DNA of 64,000 nucleotides from Magnetovibrio sp. Its GTDB lineage: Bacteria; Pseudomonadota; Alphaproteobacteria; Rhodospirillales; Magnetovibrionaceae. The notes below the pieces were generated by a model. That model saw only the letters and a program-made list of their open reading frames with translations. It made no database searches and had not been told where the DNA came from. This document shows positions 1 through 8,394 of the stretch, one piece after another; positions within the stretch are counted from its first letter, which is position 1, and each line of letters starts with the position of its first letter. The position numbers were made by a program, and so were the translations under genes. The stretch covers positions 124,001 through 188,000 of the forward strand of contig NZ_DATCTF010000015.1 in NCBI RefSeq assembly GCF_036568125.1, read 5' to 3'.

Positions 1-529
1 CCGAAACGCCGGCAAGGGCGCCGCAAAAATTGGTGACGATATCCGCAATGCCAAAAGTGCGTTCCGCCATCGCGCCTTGCAGCATCTCATCGAGACCGCC
101 GAGCATGGTGGTGATGAGCAATGCCACCAGTCCTCGCGCGACGAGACGCTCCTCAGACTTAAAAGCCAAAAACACCAACCAAGCCAACACAAAATACTGG
201 GCGACATGCGTACGTTTCGCAGGAAACTCGGGATCAACGCTCGCCAGACCGGCAAGCGCGACGACGACCGCGAGGCCGAAGCAAGCCCAAGCCACTCGAT
301 TGGCCCGCATCACTCGATGAAACCGCACCATCCACACCACGGCGAGAGCGACAGCGCCCACAGCCACCGCTGCGCCCAATTGATCCACGATCGAACGTGA
401 AAAGTACCCGAGCAAGGCATTGCGGATCAGATAGCCGTAAGAAAACACAACCACACAGCCATACCACGCCAGCAGCGCCTTCAAGACCCAGCCCCACGTG
501 GCACCCGACTTTTCGGTCGTGTGTGTCAC
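1..529 (-). CDS. VanZ-like membrane protein (3' end outside window)
   Basis: Reading the minus strand from a GTG at 529-527 gives an open frame to the window edge (176 codons, no stop). The product has several hydrophobic segments. Near the visible end it carries D-E-M-L-Q-G, then R-T-F-G-I-A-D-I, then N-x-x-G, the conserved VanZ signature in which an acidic DE(hydrophobic)Q motif is followed by a Dx(V/I)xN stretch. VanZ-family proteins are small integral membrane proteins; in glycan loci their role is undefined. The GTG overlaps the TGA of the upstream glycosyltransferase (GTGA), so the two are probably translationally coupled. A different frame over 234-497 is open but is only a shadow of this gene. 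Confidence 0.8.
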   Translation of the reverse strand, partial: MTHTTEKSGATWGWVLKALLAWYGCVVVFSYGYLIRNALLGYFSRSIVDQLGAAVAVGAVALAVVWMVRFHRVMRANRVAWACFGLAVVVALAGLASVDPEFPAKRTHVAQYFVLAWLVFLAFKSEERLVARGLVALLITTMLGGLDEMLQGAMAERTFGIADIVTNFCGALAGVS

Positions 530-1509
530 GGACGCCCCCCGAATGACTTACTCATTTTGGTTTTCACGGACGTAAGAACATCGAAAGGCTTGAAATATAT
601 TTCATATATTTTTGTCAAAAGTGTTTTCTTAAATTCTGCGATGAACCCATTTCGACCACGGTCTTTAAAATATGCTTTCATGATCGCGTTGTGTTTCTGT
701 TCAAAATCCCACCGTTTCTTGAACCTTGCGATGACCTTATCCGTAAACCGTTGAGGTTGCTGTCTACGCAGGACGTCTTCCGCCCGCGACCAAATCCGCT
801 TTGCTGCGGCGTGATCGCCGTACAACTCAAAGCCGTGCCCTTTCCACACATCGCGTTTGGATGCGAGAATTTCAGGGATAAAACACGCTCCTTCACCTGC
901 AGCAATCGTCCAACAGCACAACGCATCGGCAAATCCCTGCAATTGAGGGTCGAAACCGCCGATCCGCACAAGCGAAGCACGCTTAAAAATGCACGAGACC
1001 CCTTCAAACCAGCTACCCACCTTATAGAGGCGTGCGACCACATCATCGGGAGAGATATACCCAGCAGTGCTGGACCCAGCAGGCGTGCGAATGCCGCCCT
1101 GGGGCGCGCCATCCGCATCGACGTCTTGAACGTACGCGGAACACACACCGCAGGTGGGATTGCGTTCCAGCATGTCACGCGATCGGCCATAAAATCCCGG
1201 CAGGACAAAATCGTCCCCCGCCAAAAAATGCACCCAATGGCCTTCGGCCGCCGCCAATCCCTCGTTCAGGCATTGGTTGATTCCCTGGCTTTGCTCGTGG
1301 CGAATAACGTGCGTGGGCAGGCTTGCATCCAAGTATTGTTGGACGACCTGTAAGCTATCGTCATTGGATCCGTCATCAATAACGATCAGCTGATCAATCG
1401 CGTCTTTTTGATCCATGACAGACGATATGCACGTCTCAATGACCGCTTGCTCGTTTCGAAAGAACACGACAACCGATAATGTGACATCCTCGTCCGTATT
1501 GGTGCTCAT
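526..1509 (-). CDS. Family 2 glycosyltransferase
   Basis: A 327-residue GT-A fold glycosyltransferase that probably adds one sugar to a lipid-linked glycan at the cytoplasmic membrane face. The N-terminus has the classic hydrophobic strand LSVVVFFRNE, then IDDGSNDDS (nucleotide-binding region) and a DxD-type AGDD about 95 residues in, which would coordinate the metal and NDP-sugar. The C-terminal third is basic and could contact the membrane. The frame stays open upstream to 1641, but that extension has no glycosyltransferase character; the ATG at 1509 puts the conserved strand at the usual distance from the N-terminus. Sugar donor and acceptor cannot be told from sequence. Confidence 0.9.
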   Translation of the reverse strand: MSTNTDEDVTLSVVVFFRNEQAVIETCISSVMDQKDAIDQLIVIDDGSNDDSLQVVQQYLDASLPTHVIRHEQSQGINQCLNEGLAAAEGHWVHFLAGDDFVLPGFYGRSRDMLERNPTCGVCSAYVQDVDADGAPQGGIRTPAGSSTAGYISPDDVVARLYKVGSWFEGVSCIFKRASLVRIGGFDPQLQGFADALCCWTIAAGEGACFIPEILASKRDVWKGHGFELYGDHAAAKRIWSRAEDVLRRQQPQRFTDKVIARFKKRWDFEQKHNAIMKAYFKDRGRNGFIAEFKKTLLTKIYEIYFKPFDVLTSVKTKMSKSFGGRP

Positions 1510-1740
1510 TATGAGTTGCTCTTGTTTCGACTGTTCTGCGAGACCATCGGGGCCATCATAGAAATTGGCAGACATGCAAGGACGGATTGCAGCAGAAAAT
1601 TTGGCTGATTCTGCCGTGATGTTAAGCCGCTTGCACCGCACGGTTCAAGGCATCAAATCGGCCCGCCTTCGTATCGTCCCCTCGCGCTGAGCGACGATTT
1701 ATCGATCCTACGCCAAACAGAGTAGACGCAAACAAACGCT

Positions 1741-1768
1741 TTGCAGGGCGCACGCATTGGGTTATCAG
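1741..1768 (+). promoter_or_regulatory. Candidate sigma70 promoter for the SIS isomerase/gmhB pair
   Basis: TTGCAG (1741-1746) and TATCAG (1763-1768) are separated by 16 bases and lie about 35 bases before the ATG at 1804. Each box matches four to five of six consensus positions. The placement is good but both boxes are imperfect, so this is only a candidate. Confidence 0.3.
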
Positions 1769-1803
1769 AAGTTATCCGTCGAAAACTACAAGGAAACGCA
1801 CCG

Positions 1804-2403
1804 ATGTCCAGTCACGCTCAAGACTTCTTTAGCCAAACGGCAGAAATTGCCAAAACGATCGATTATAAGGTTGTGGATGAGCTGGCTGAAGAACTCGTAA
1901 AGCTCCGCGAAGCGGCCGGACGCCTGTTTATCCTTGGAGTCGGCGGTAGCGCTGGCAACTGCAGCCACGCGGTCAATGATTTTCGCAAGCTGTGCTCAAT
2001 CGAGGCATACGCCCCTGTCGACAATGTTTCCGAACTGACGGCACGAACCAATGATGAAGGTTGGGACACCGTCTTTGCAGCTTGGCTGAACACCAGCCAT
2101 GCCAACGAAAAAGATGCGATTTTGATCTTTTCCGTCGGCGGCGGCGATGCTGAAAGAAACATTAGCCCCAACATCGTGCGCGCCATAGACCTTGCAAAGC
2201 AGCGCAACATGAAAGTTTTCGGCATTGTCGGCAAGGATACCGGCTACACCGCGCAGAAGGGCGACACAGTGGTCGTGGTTCCAATCGTGGACAACCGCCG
2301 CATCACCCCGCACAGCGAAGCGTTCCAGGCTGTCGTATGGCACTGTCTCGTCTGCAATCCCATTTTGCAGATGAACGAAACGAAGTGGGAAAGCTCCGTC
2401 TGA
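1804..2403 (+). CDS. SIS-domain sugar-phosphate isomerase (GmhA-like)
   Basis: A 199-residue single-domain SIS protein. The phosphosugar-binding loop VGGSAGNCSHAVND lies in the first third, and ILIFSVGGGD plus a run of HSEAFQ near the end match the phosphoheptose isomerase layout (GmhA: sedoheptulose 7-phosphate to D-glycero-D-manno-heptose 7-phosphate). It sits three bases upstream of a GmhB-type phosphatase, and the cluster also has an HldE-like protein, which supports a heptose role. The frame is open upstream from a TTG at 1741, but the ATG at 1804 has an AAGGA ribosome-binding site and starts at the expected N-terminus. Sequence alone cannot separate GmhA from other SIS isomerases. Confidence 0.8.
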   Translation: MSSHAQDFFSQTAEIAKTIDYKVVDELAEELVKLREAAGRLFILGVGGSAGNCSHAVNDFRKLCSIEAYAPVDNVSELTARTNDEGWDTVFAAWLNTSHANEKDAILIFSVGGGDAERNISPNIVRAIDLAKQRNMKVFGIVGKDTGYTAQKGDTVVVVPIVDNRRITPHSEAFQAVVWHCLVCNPILQMNETKWESSV

Positions 2404-2406
2404 GCG

Positions 2407-2958
2407 ATGCCCAACACTTCAGCGCGTAAGGCCGTATTTCTTGACCGTGACGGCGTCCTGATCAGAAGCGATATCCGCGACGGACGACCTTACGCGATTA
2501 CGTCTGCGTCTGATATGGAGATCCTACCCGGCGTCCACGATGCGGCGGCGCAGCTCAAAGCTGCGGGTTTTTTCCTCGTCGTCGTCACAAATCAGCCTGA
2601 CGTCGTCGACGGCTCACTCTCGCGCGAGACGGTTGAAACCGTGAACGCCGCCTTGGCGAATGAGCTCGGCATCGACGATTTCCGGGTTTGCTATGAAAAG
2701 GAAAGTCCTCAGTCACGCTGCTACAAGCCCAAACCGGGTATGATTTTGGACGCCGCACACGACCACAACCTCGACGTGACTAAAAGCTATATGGTCGGGG
2801 ATAGGTGGCGTGATATTGGCGCTGGCAAAAATGCCGGATGCTATTCCATATTTATAGATTGCGGGTACAGCGAACAACCCCCTGAAGCACCGGATGCGAC
2901 AGCATCCTCACTGCTGGAAGCCGCACGAATCATCTTGGCTCATGCGACAAATGGATAA
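2407..2958 (+). CDS. gmhB: D-glycero-manno-heptose 1,7-bisphosphate 7-phosphatase
   Basis: A 183-residue HAD-superfamily phosphatase. It opens with FLDRDGVL (nucleophile and acid/base aspartates of motif I), has VVTNQPDV (motif II Thr), three cysteines/histidines are partly kept in the zinc-loop region, and it ends with a K followed by MVGDRWRDI (motifs III/IV). This matches GmhB and the HisB-N family, which remove the 7-phosphate during ADP- or GDP-heptose synthesis. It begins three bases after the isomerase stop, so the two are co-transcribed. Residue F in FLDRDG and size (about 180) fit GmhB better than HisB. Confidence 0.85.
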   Translation: MPNTSARKAVFLDRDGVLIRSDIRDGRPYAITSASDMEILPGVHDAAAQLKAAGFFLVVVTNQPDVVDGSLSRETVETVNAALANELGIDDFRVCYEKESPQSRCYKPKPGMILDAAHDHNLDVTKSYMVGDRWRDIGAGKNAGCYSIFIDCGYSEQPPEAPDATASSLLEAARIILAHATNG

Positions 2959-3014
2959 GATCTCCACATTCCATTTTATAGGCCAATATTGACCTGTACC
3001 CGGCGCGTTAGAGT

Positions 3015-3043
3015 TTGACTTTACGTTTGGTAGTATTTATTTT
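3015..3043 (+). promoter_or_regulatory. Candidate sigma70 promoter for the 3194-6552 operon
   Basis: TTGACT (3015-3020) and TATTTT (3038-3043) are 17 bases apart in the 235-base AT-richer gap before the GT-B-like gene at 3194. The -35 matches five of six and the -10 four of six consensus positions. The start codon lies about 150 bases downstream, leaving a long leader. Confidence 0.35.
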
Positions 3044-3117
3044 CTGCGCCACGGGCAAAGAGAGTAACATCTCAAGTTTTTATAGCTTTATAAATACTGT
3101 AAACAACCGACAATGGT

Positions 3118-3181
3118 CGCCCCGCAATCGTTTTGGGGCGCGTGCTAATTTGAGGGAAAGACCGCACTGCAATAAGCGGTC
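3118..3181 (+). other. Two hairpins in the leader of the 3194 operon
   Basis: CGCCCC (3118-3123) pairs with GGGGCG (3135-3140) across 11 bases, and GACCGC (3160-3165) pairs with GCGGTC (3176-3181) across 10 bases. The second ends 12 bases before the start codon, next to the ribosome-binding site AGGGG at 3184. Neither is followed by a T run, so they do not look like simple terminators. They may be leader structure or chance. Confidence 0.3.
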
Positions 3182-3193
3182 ATAGGGGTCGTG

Positions 3194-4252
3194 ATGGGTT
3201 TGTTAGCAGGATATAGGGCATTTGTTAGTGCCCTTAAAATCCATGATCCAGATTCTTTTACGTTTTTTTACCATTTCGGATATCAACACTATGCGTTGGG
3301 TGACCTCCTGACTATGGAAGTTCAGTCCGCCGTTCGCGCGGCTGAGGCTCAATGCCATAATGTGGATGTCGTGATTGGCCTCGACCCCGGAAAACCGGCT
3401 AGTCAGTTGCAAGGATTTATCACTCCACTGAACCACAGGTCCTATCTCGACAATCTGTTTCCTGCATTTTTGTGTATGCCAAATTTGCGTTCCCTCCGAC
3501 TGGTGCGTGACCGACTTAGTTATAGTTATTTGTACGCCTCGCGCGTGGCCAGCAAAGTTCCTTACTGGCCCAGCTTGAAAAACGAATTGAAGATGCACCA
3601 GGAGTATCCTCTCGGGCATCACGATATCAACGCGTACTACGAAAAACACGGCACCATCCCTAAGCTTGCGGCACCCAGGGGCTATGAAACATGGGCTGAA
3701 CGCTTTGTTGAGCAGCATTTCGCCGGAAAAAAGATCGTCGTCATCAATCCCCGACAAAGTGCCCTGGCGAGCGTCCCAACGGTGACCTATCGCGACGCCG
3801 AGCTCGATACATGGATCAAATTCCTCGGCACCATGTCGATCAAACACCCCGACGTCATGTTCGTTCCTGTAGGCGGATACGCCGAACAAGACCAACGGCT
3901 GTTGCTGTGCAAAAACGTCTTCATTCCCCGCTGCAACGGGCAAAACCTCGCTCACGAGCTGGCGCTTCTGCACAAAGCGGATATGTTCATCGGCACATCC
4001 AGCGGTTTTGCAACCTATGCCACGTTTACGGATATCCCTTATGGTATTCTCAACATCGAGCACATGTTTGCAGACTGGGTTGGGTTGTCGGTTGGCGATC
4101 GTCATTACCCCTTCGGGAAAGCCAATCAAATCCTGACGTGGGAAAGCGAAACCTATGAAAGCCTGGTCGAACTGTTCGAAGAAATTTACGAAACGCTCGA
4201 CTCCGGACGGTCTCGTCAATGCGGTCAGACCGCCATGCCTGCAGATGTATAG
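3194..4252 (+). CDS. Putative GT-B-fold glycosyltransferase of unknown specificity
   Basis: A 352-residue protein I cannot assign to a named family. The C-terminal half has the feel of a GT-B nucleotide-sugar domain: a hydrophobic strand KIVVINPRQ, then VMFVPVGGYAEQD, then HKADMFIGTSSGFATYA with a small-residue loop where ADP-heptose- and fucosyltransferase-like enzymes bind the donor. The same layout recurs in the next gene (TDMYLGVLDSFGLMAYQ), suggesting the two are distant relatives. The ATG at 3194 is preferred over the GTG three bases earlier because AGGGG at 3184-3188 is properly spaced from it. It heads a three-gene operon with 4262 and 5566. Confidence 0.6.
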   Translation: MGLLAGYRAFVSALKIHDPDSFTFFYHFGYQHYALGDLLTMEVQSAVRAAEAQCHNVDVVIGLDPGKPASQLQGFITPLNHRSYLDNLFPAFLCMPNLRSLRLVRDRLSYSYLYASRVASKVPYWPSLKNELKMHQEYPLGHHDINAYYEKHGTIPKLAAPRGYETWAERFVEQHFAGKKIVVINPRQSALASVPTVTYRDAELDTWIKFLGTMSIKHPDVMFVPVGGYAEQDQRLLLCKNVFIPRCNGQNLAHELALLHKADMFIGTSSGFATYATFTDIPYGILNIEHMFADWVGLSVGDRHYPFGKANQILTWESETYESLVELFEEIYETLDSGRSRQCGQTAMPADV

Positions 4253-4261
4253 GAGGGGATC

Positions 4262-5569
4262 ATGAGCGGCGCCTTAACCCGACTATACCTCCGAGCCCTT
4301 AATGGCAGCGGCTTCTTCAACAATGCCATCGCAATGTCTATGGAAGCCGGCCTGCTGAGCAAGCATATCTTCTTGCTGCTTGCACGAACGGCCAAACGCC
4401 GTCTGACACGCTATCAACCGATTGACTGGATGGATTCCGAGGTCCACCGGTTTGCCGTATTTTTGTTGAATATGGGCACCAATCGTTTTGGCTTGCGCCA
4501 TAGGTTTTTCAATCTGGCCGGGTCCAGCATTCTGAAATATCGCGAATTACAGTGCACGGATAAACTCATGCACGTGGCCAAATTGGAAGGAAGCGTTGAC
4601 CAGGATACGACCCTGAATTTCTTCTCTTTCATGACCCATATCTTCGCCACCAATCCTGAGCTTCCGCCCCATCAACCGGTCAACGTGAGTATCCGCATCG
4701 CCGCCGATGCAGCGCGAGATACCGCACACCTGACGGACTTGGCCTCGTTGTATTTGCTCTGCAAAAACGGGAACAATTTGGAAATTCATTGGGACGATGC
4801 CGCTGCCGATGTACAGCTGCCTCTGAGCATGTCAGTCAACGAGCGCCACAGGTGGGCAGCACATCGCAATGCCTTTGCCCTGAACACCCGTGGTCAGAGA
4901 CCGCAAGTTTCGTTCGACGTGCAAGCCTCCCCGCCTCTCATCGAAAAGCCCTTGGACACCCGTAAACATTACAACGACTACATCAAAAGCGCGGTGCCTG
5001 GCAGCGTCATTATCGGCGTCAGCCTTAAAGAAGGTCAGGACGGAACCATTGCGCTTAATGAAGTCGCCCCCTGGCTGAAGCTATTTCGCAGCATGAAAGA
5101 AGACCACCCTCACGTAGTCTTCGTCTTGCTCAATAGAATCGATGGCTGGGAGAAAATCGTCTGGCCCGAATTTGTCCGCCCCTTGCGCAGCCATGGCTTT
5201 ACCTTAATGCAGTCCATTGCAGCCGCGCAAAATACAGATATGTACCTGGGCGTTTTGGATAGCTTTGGCCTGATGGCTTATCAAGTTCGCGTTCCCGGCG
5301 TCTATCTCCCCCTTGAACAGGACCGCTACGAAACGGAAGGGTCAGACAACGTGCAGTTTGAGGAAATATCGCCTCGTTGTTACATGCCCGACATCATGCC
5401 CAGCTCGCCGGCGTTGAAATTCCAATTGGATAGAATTCTGAGCGCCATCCACTTGCCGAACGAATCTGCACCTCTGCCCTTTGACGACTTCATTGCCGCG
5501 AAAGCCGTACAGACCGCAAAGCCGTCGACTCGTAGCGCGAAGCCGCACGCCTCCCAAAAACCACAGTGA
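4262..5569 (+). CDS. Uncharacterised glycan-locus protein with GT-B-like C-terminus
   Basis: A 435-residue protein with no clear family. The first 130 residues are basic and amphipathic; residues 260-380 contain alternating strands (SVIIGVSLK, HVVFVLLNR) and a TDMYLGVLDSFG loop followed by VPGVYLPLEQ, paralleling the preceding gene's FIGTSSGFATYA region. That suggests a GT-B-type donor domain. The tail is low-complexity and Lys/Ala/Ser-rich. A very strong ribosome-binding site (AGGAGGGG) lies just before the ATG. Its stop overlaps the GTG of the downstream glycosyltransferase. A sugar or phosphosugar transferase is a guess from context. Confidence 0.6.
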   Translation: MSGALTRLYLRALNGSGFFNNAIAMSMEAGLLSKHIFLLLARTAKRRLTRYQPIDWMDSEVHRFAVFLLNMGTNRFGLRHRFFNLAGSSILKYRELQCTDKLMHVAKLEGSVDQDTTLNFFSFMTHIFATNPELPPHQPVNVSIRIAADAARDTAHLTDLASLYLLCKNGNNLEIHWDDAAADVQLPLSMSVNERHRWAAHRNAFALNTRGQRPQVSFDVQASPPLIEKPLDTRKHYNDYIKSAVPGSVIIGVSLKEGQDGTIALNEVAPWLKLFRSMKEDHPHVVFVLLNRIDGWEKIVWPEFVRPLRSHGFTLMQSIAAAQNTDMYLGVLDSFGLMAYQVRVPGVYLPLEQDRYETEGSDNVQFEEISPRCYMPDIMPSSPALKFQLDRILSAIHLPNESAPLPFDDFIAAKAVQTAKPSTRSAKPHASQKPQ

Positions 5570-6552
5570 GCGAGCTCAAGGCAAGCAACATGGCCTCAGT
5601 TACAATTCTTCTTTCGAACTATAATCACGAAAAATACTTGCCCGATTCGTTATGGCACATTTGCAATCAAACCCGGCCGGCCGATGAGATTATCATCGTG
5701 GACGACGGCTCGCACGACAATAGCCTGGACGTCATCTACGAATTCAAAAAACAATTCCCGCACATCAAGGTCATCGAAAACGGCGAAAACCTTGGTCTGC
5801 AGGAAACCATCACCCGCACATTGGGTTTGGTTGAAACGGATTATTTAGTTTGGGCTGCGTCCGATGATCGCTTGTTGCCCAATTTCCTGGAACGCAGCAT
5901 GGCGGTGCTAGAGCGTCACCCCGAAGCGGGTCTGGCATTTTCCGAAACGTCGGTCCTGCTTGGCGATACAGAGGAAATTGACCGTTTCGCCATCAATCCC
6001 AGCGTAAAATGGATCTTCAATCTATCCGACCTGCCTGAGTTTTTATCAGGAGACGCATTGCGCAAACGCATGCAAAGCGCGTACCTGCCGATTGCCAGCA
6101 ACAGCTCGGTCATCAACGTCGAGTTTCTGCGCGCGCTGGGCGGTTTCCCCAAAGCGCTGGAATGGCATTCGGATTGGTTTATGGTTTATGCGCTGTCGAT
6201 GATTCACGGCTGCTGTATCGTACCGGAAACCCTGGCTCTCATTCGTTCGAACCCGGACAGTTATTCAGACAATATGCGCGACGGCGAAGCACAAAAGAAG
6301 GTGCTGCTTTCCATGCTGGCCATCTTGCGCCGTAAGGAGTTCGCCATCCCGCGCAGCTATTTCCGCGCATGCCCGTCGAACCTGTCGCCGTTCGGGGTCT
6401 TAATGCTCAAGATCCTCGCAACTCGTCCTCTGGACTGGGACCTGTTCATCCCGTACTTCATTTGGAAAACCAAAGAATACAAGCGCGGCCATGGCCTGAC
6501 TTGGGGCACCACGTTTAAAAATTTCGTCAAACGGGCCTTGAAAATCACCTAA
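5566..6552 (+). CDS. Family 2 glycosyltransferase
   Basis: A 328-residue GT-A enzyme: SVTILLSNYNHEKYL at the N-terminus, IIIVDDGSHDNS, and the DxD-like WAASDDRLLP about 95 residues in. Start choice is open: GTG at 5566 overlaps the previous stop (GTGA), while the ATG at 5590 has AAGG at good spacing and begins only eight residues later; either gives an intact catalytic domain. Third gene of the 3194-6552 operon. It ends 37 bases from the convergent transporter gene with no obvious terminator between them. Confidence 0.9.
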   Translation: MSELKASNMASVTILLSNYNHEKYLPDSLWHICNQTRPADEIIIVDDGSHDNSLDVIYEFKKQFPHIKVIENGENLGLQETITRTLGLVETDYLVWAASDDRLLPNFLERSMAVLERHPEAGLAFSETSVLLGDTEEIDRFAINPSVKWIFNLSDLPEFLSGDALRKRMQSAYLPIASNSSVINVEFLRALGGFPKALEWHSDWFMVYALSMIHGCCIVPETLALIRSNPDSYSDNMRDGEAQKKVLLSMLAILRRKEFAIPRSYFRACPSNLSPFGVLMLKILATRPLDWDLFIPYFIWKTKEYKRGHGLTWGTTFKNFVKRALKIT

Positions 6553-6589
6553 CCCGCAAAGCTGTAGGGGGTCGCTAAGTAACGATACG

Positions 6590-7438
6590 TCACAGGCTTC
6601 CGCCGGCGATATATGCCATCACACCCGCCATGATAATGATTGCCCCAGCCAGACGACCGCGCGTCATTTTTTCGCCTAAAAACACTACCCCGATCAAAGA
6701 GGCGAACAAGATGCTCATTTCCCTTAACGCCGTCACCGAGCCAATCGCACCCTGATTCAAGGCCCATAAAAATACGCCGAATGCGAACAAACCCAGTACT
6801 CCGCTCATCAGCGTGATGGCAAAGTCATTGCGCAACGTGGTCCACAAACCGTGCCCTCGCCAAAACCACACCACGATCACAAATGCCAAGCCGTCTAGCG
6901 TAACCAACCAGGCGGCAAAGCTGAGACCGTGACCACTGATCCGAATGCCATAACCATCCAAAACGGAATACAACCCGACCATCAAGCCGGTGAGCGCCCC
7001 GCCCACCATCATTTTTACGTTGGCCCCTGGCCCTTGGCCTTCAAACGCAAAAAACAACAGCCCGCTAGAGATCAAAACAATGGCCAAGAATTCGTAGAGT
7101 GCGGGCTGTTCGCCAATCACTGCAAACGCGATTGCGGTGGCGAAAATCGGCGCGGTTCCGCGCGCCACGGGGAAGGCTTGACCAAGATCGCCAACCAAAT
7201 AGGCGCGAGCAAGACTGATTTTGTAGGCGTTGTGAAGCACGACCGACGCGGCGATAATGGGCCACACTTCGGGAATGGGCAAAGGCACCCAAGCCAACGC
7301 CAGCGCCGCCACTGCAGTACTGACGACATTCATGCCGGCAAGGCCGGATAGCTTATCGGGGCGCCCCTTGATGATCGCATGCCACGACGCATGGAACAGG
7401 GCGGCGCCGATCAAGGCGAGAACAATGGTGATGTCCAT
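6590..7438 (-). CDS. EamA/DMT-family transporter
   Basis: A 282-residue, very hydrophobic protein with about ten predicted membrane segments arranged as two EamA halves; the second half has the typical RGR-LAGA-IIMAG ending and the first has ARGTAPIFATAIAF. DMT proteins move small metabolites such as amino acids or nucleotide sugars across the inner membrane; some act in undecaprenyl-phosphate-aminoarabinose flipping. Here it is the last gene of the minus-strand run, eight bases after the SDR-like gene at 7446. A role in moving a glycan precursor is possible, but the substrate is unknown. Confidence 0.85.
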   Translation of the reverse strand: MDITIVLALIGAALFHASWHAIIKGRPDKLSGLAGMNVVSTAVAALALAWVPLPIPEVWPIIAASVVLHNAYKISLARAYLVGDLGQAFPVARGTAPIFATAIAFAVIGEQPALYEFLAIVLISSGLLFFAFEGQGPGANVKMMVGGALTGLMVGLYSVLDGYGIRISGHGLSFAAWLVTLDGLAFVIVVWFWRGHGLWTTLRNDFAITLMSGVLGLFAFGVFLWALNQGAIGSVTALREMSILFASLIGVVFLGEKMTRGRLAGAIIIMAGVMAYIAGGSL

Positions 7439-7445
7439 TTAGGAC

Positions 7446-8330
7446 TCAGTCATCGCCGGAAGCATCCTGCACCATCTTCAGGCCCTGTTCCAAGGGGGTG
7501 TAGCTAAAATCAGGAAAGGCATCCTTGGTCGCGCGCGGATCAAAAGGCCGATAGCCATTGTGCGGCATCGGACCGGAGCGCGGCGAACCCTTGATGCTCA
7601 CCGGAGACGCAGCGTTGCCAACCACCATTTCGGCAATTTCACGGAATGAAGCCACCCGCCCCGTCGCTGCGTTGAGATCACCCTCACTACGATGCAGCAC
7701 CATCAGGTTGATCAACTCGGCGACGTCGTCGACGAGAACGTGGTCCCGGCGTTCTTCGCCCTCACCGAACAAGACAATGTCCTGGCCGTCAGCGACCAAG
7801 CGGCGAAAGCGGTTGGGACCATAACCGTTATGCGGATCGTTCGCGCCATAAATCAAGGTCGGGCGAATGATCGCAAGCGGCCCCTTGACGGTGTTGCGCA
7901 AGGCAACTTCCCGCGCCAAATGCATAACGCCGTGTAACGAATCAGGCTGAGCCCGGCTGACTTCGGTCAAGGGATCCGCTGAATCGCTAAACACCGCATC
8001 GGAACTGACGTAGATCACTTGCGCGACCGGCTTTTGTTCCAACGCAATGCATACATTTTCCAGCATGCGCATGTTGGCGGTAAGCATGGACACGTCCTTC
8101 ACCGGCGCCTTAGCGGACACGAAAATCAGCACGTCCTGCGGCCTCAACAAGTCCACCAATTTTTCGGAAGCATTTGGCGCTTCAAGGTCCAAATCTTGAC
8201 GCGTCAAGGAGAGAACATCGACACCCGCCGCTTGAAGTTTTTGCGCTGTGGCGCCGCCGACGAAGCCACCGCCACCAAGTATGACGGCACGTTCAGGCGC
8301 CTTAGGTGTAGAGAAATTATGCTTCAACAT
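7446..8330 (-). CDS. SDR-like NAD(P)-binding protein with degenerate active site
   Basis: A 294-residue extended short-chain dehydrogenase/epimerase homologue. The dinucleotide loop GGGGFVGG lies at about residues 19-26 and YVSSDAVFS marks the active-site Ser region. The catalytic YxxxK is missing: the aligned stretch reads SLHGVMHLARE, with His for Tyr and His for Lys. The closest relative in the window is the gene at 18731 (HxxYGxNRFRR and EEKRDH regions are shared), which keeps the Tyr. The product may therefore bind a nucleotide sugar without performing standard 4-keto chemistry, or use another base. Strong ribosome-binding site GGAGAGACGAG precedes the ATG. Confidence 0.85.
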   Translation of the reverse strand: MLKHNFSTPKAPERAVILGGGGFVGGATAQKLQAAGVDVLSLTRQDLDLEAPNASEKLVDLLRPQDVLIFVSAKAPVKDVSMLTANMRMLENVCIALEQKPVAQVIYVSSDAVFSDSADPLTEVSRAQPDSLHGVMHLAREVALRNTVKGPLAIIRPTLIYGANDPHNGYGPNRFRRLVADGQDIVLFGEGEERRDHVLVDDVAELINLMVLHRSEGDLNAATGRVASFREIAEMVVGNAASPVSIKGSPRSGPMPHNGYRPFDPRATKDAFPDFSYTPLEQGLKMVQDASGDD

Positions 8331-8394
8331 TCTCTCGTCTCTCCAAGATCAAAGCTTCAATACAGAATGGCAAACGATCACGTCACAGCCACGC

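Noticed and set aside
234-497. 87-codon frame at the left end
   Set aside because: Another frame of the same strand encodes the VanZ-like protein with clear family residues.
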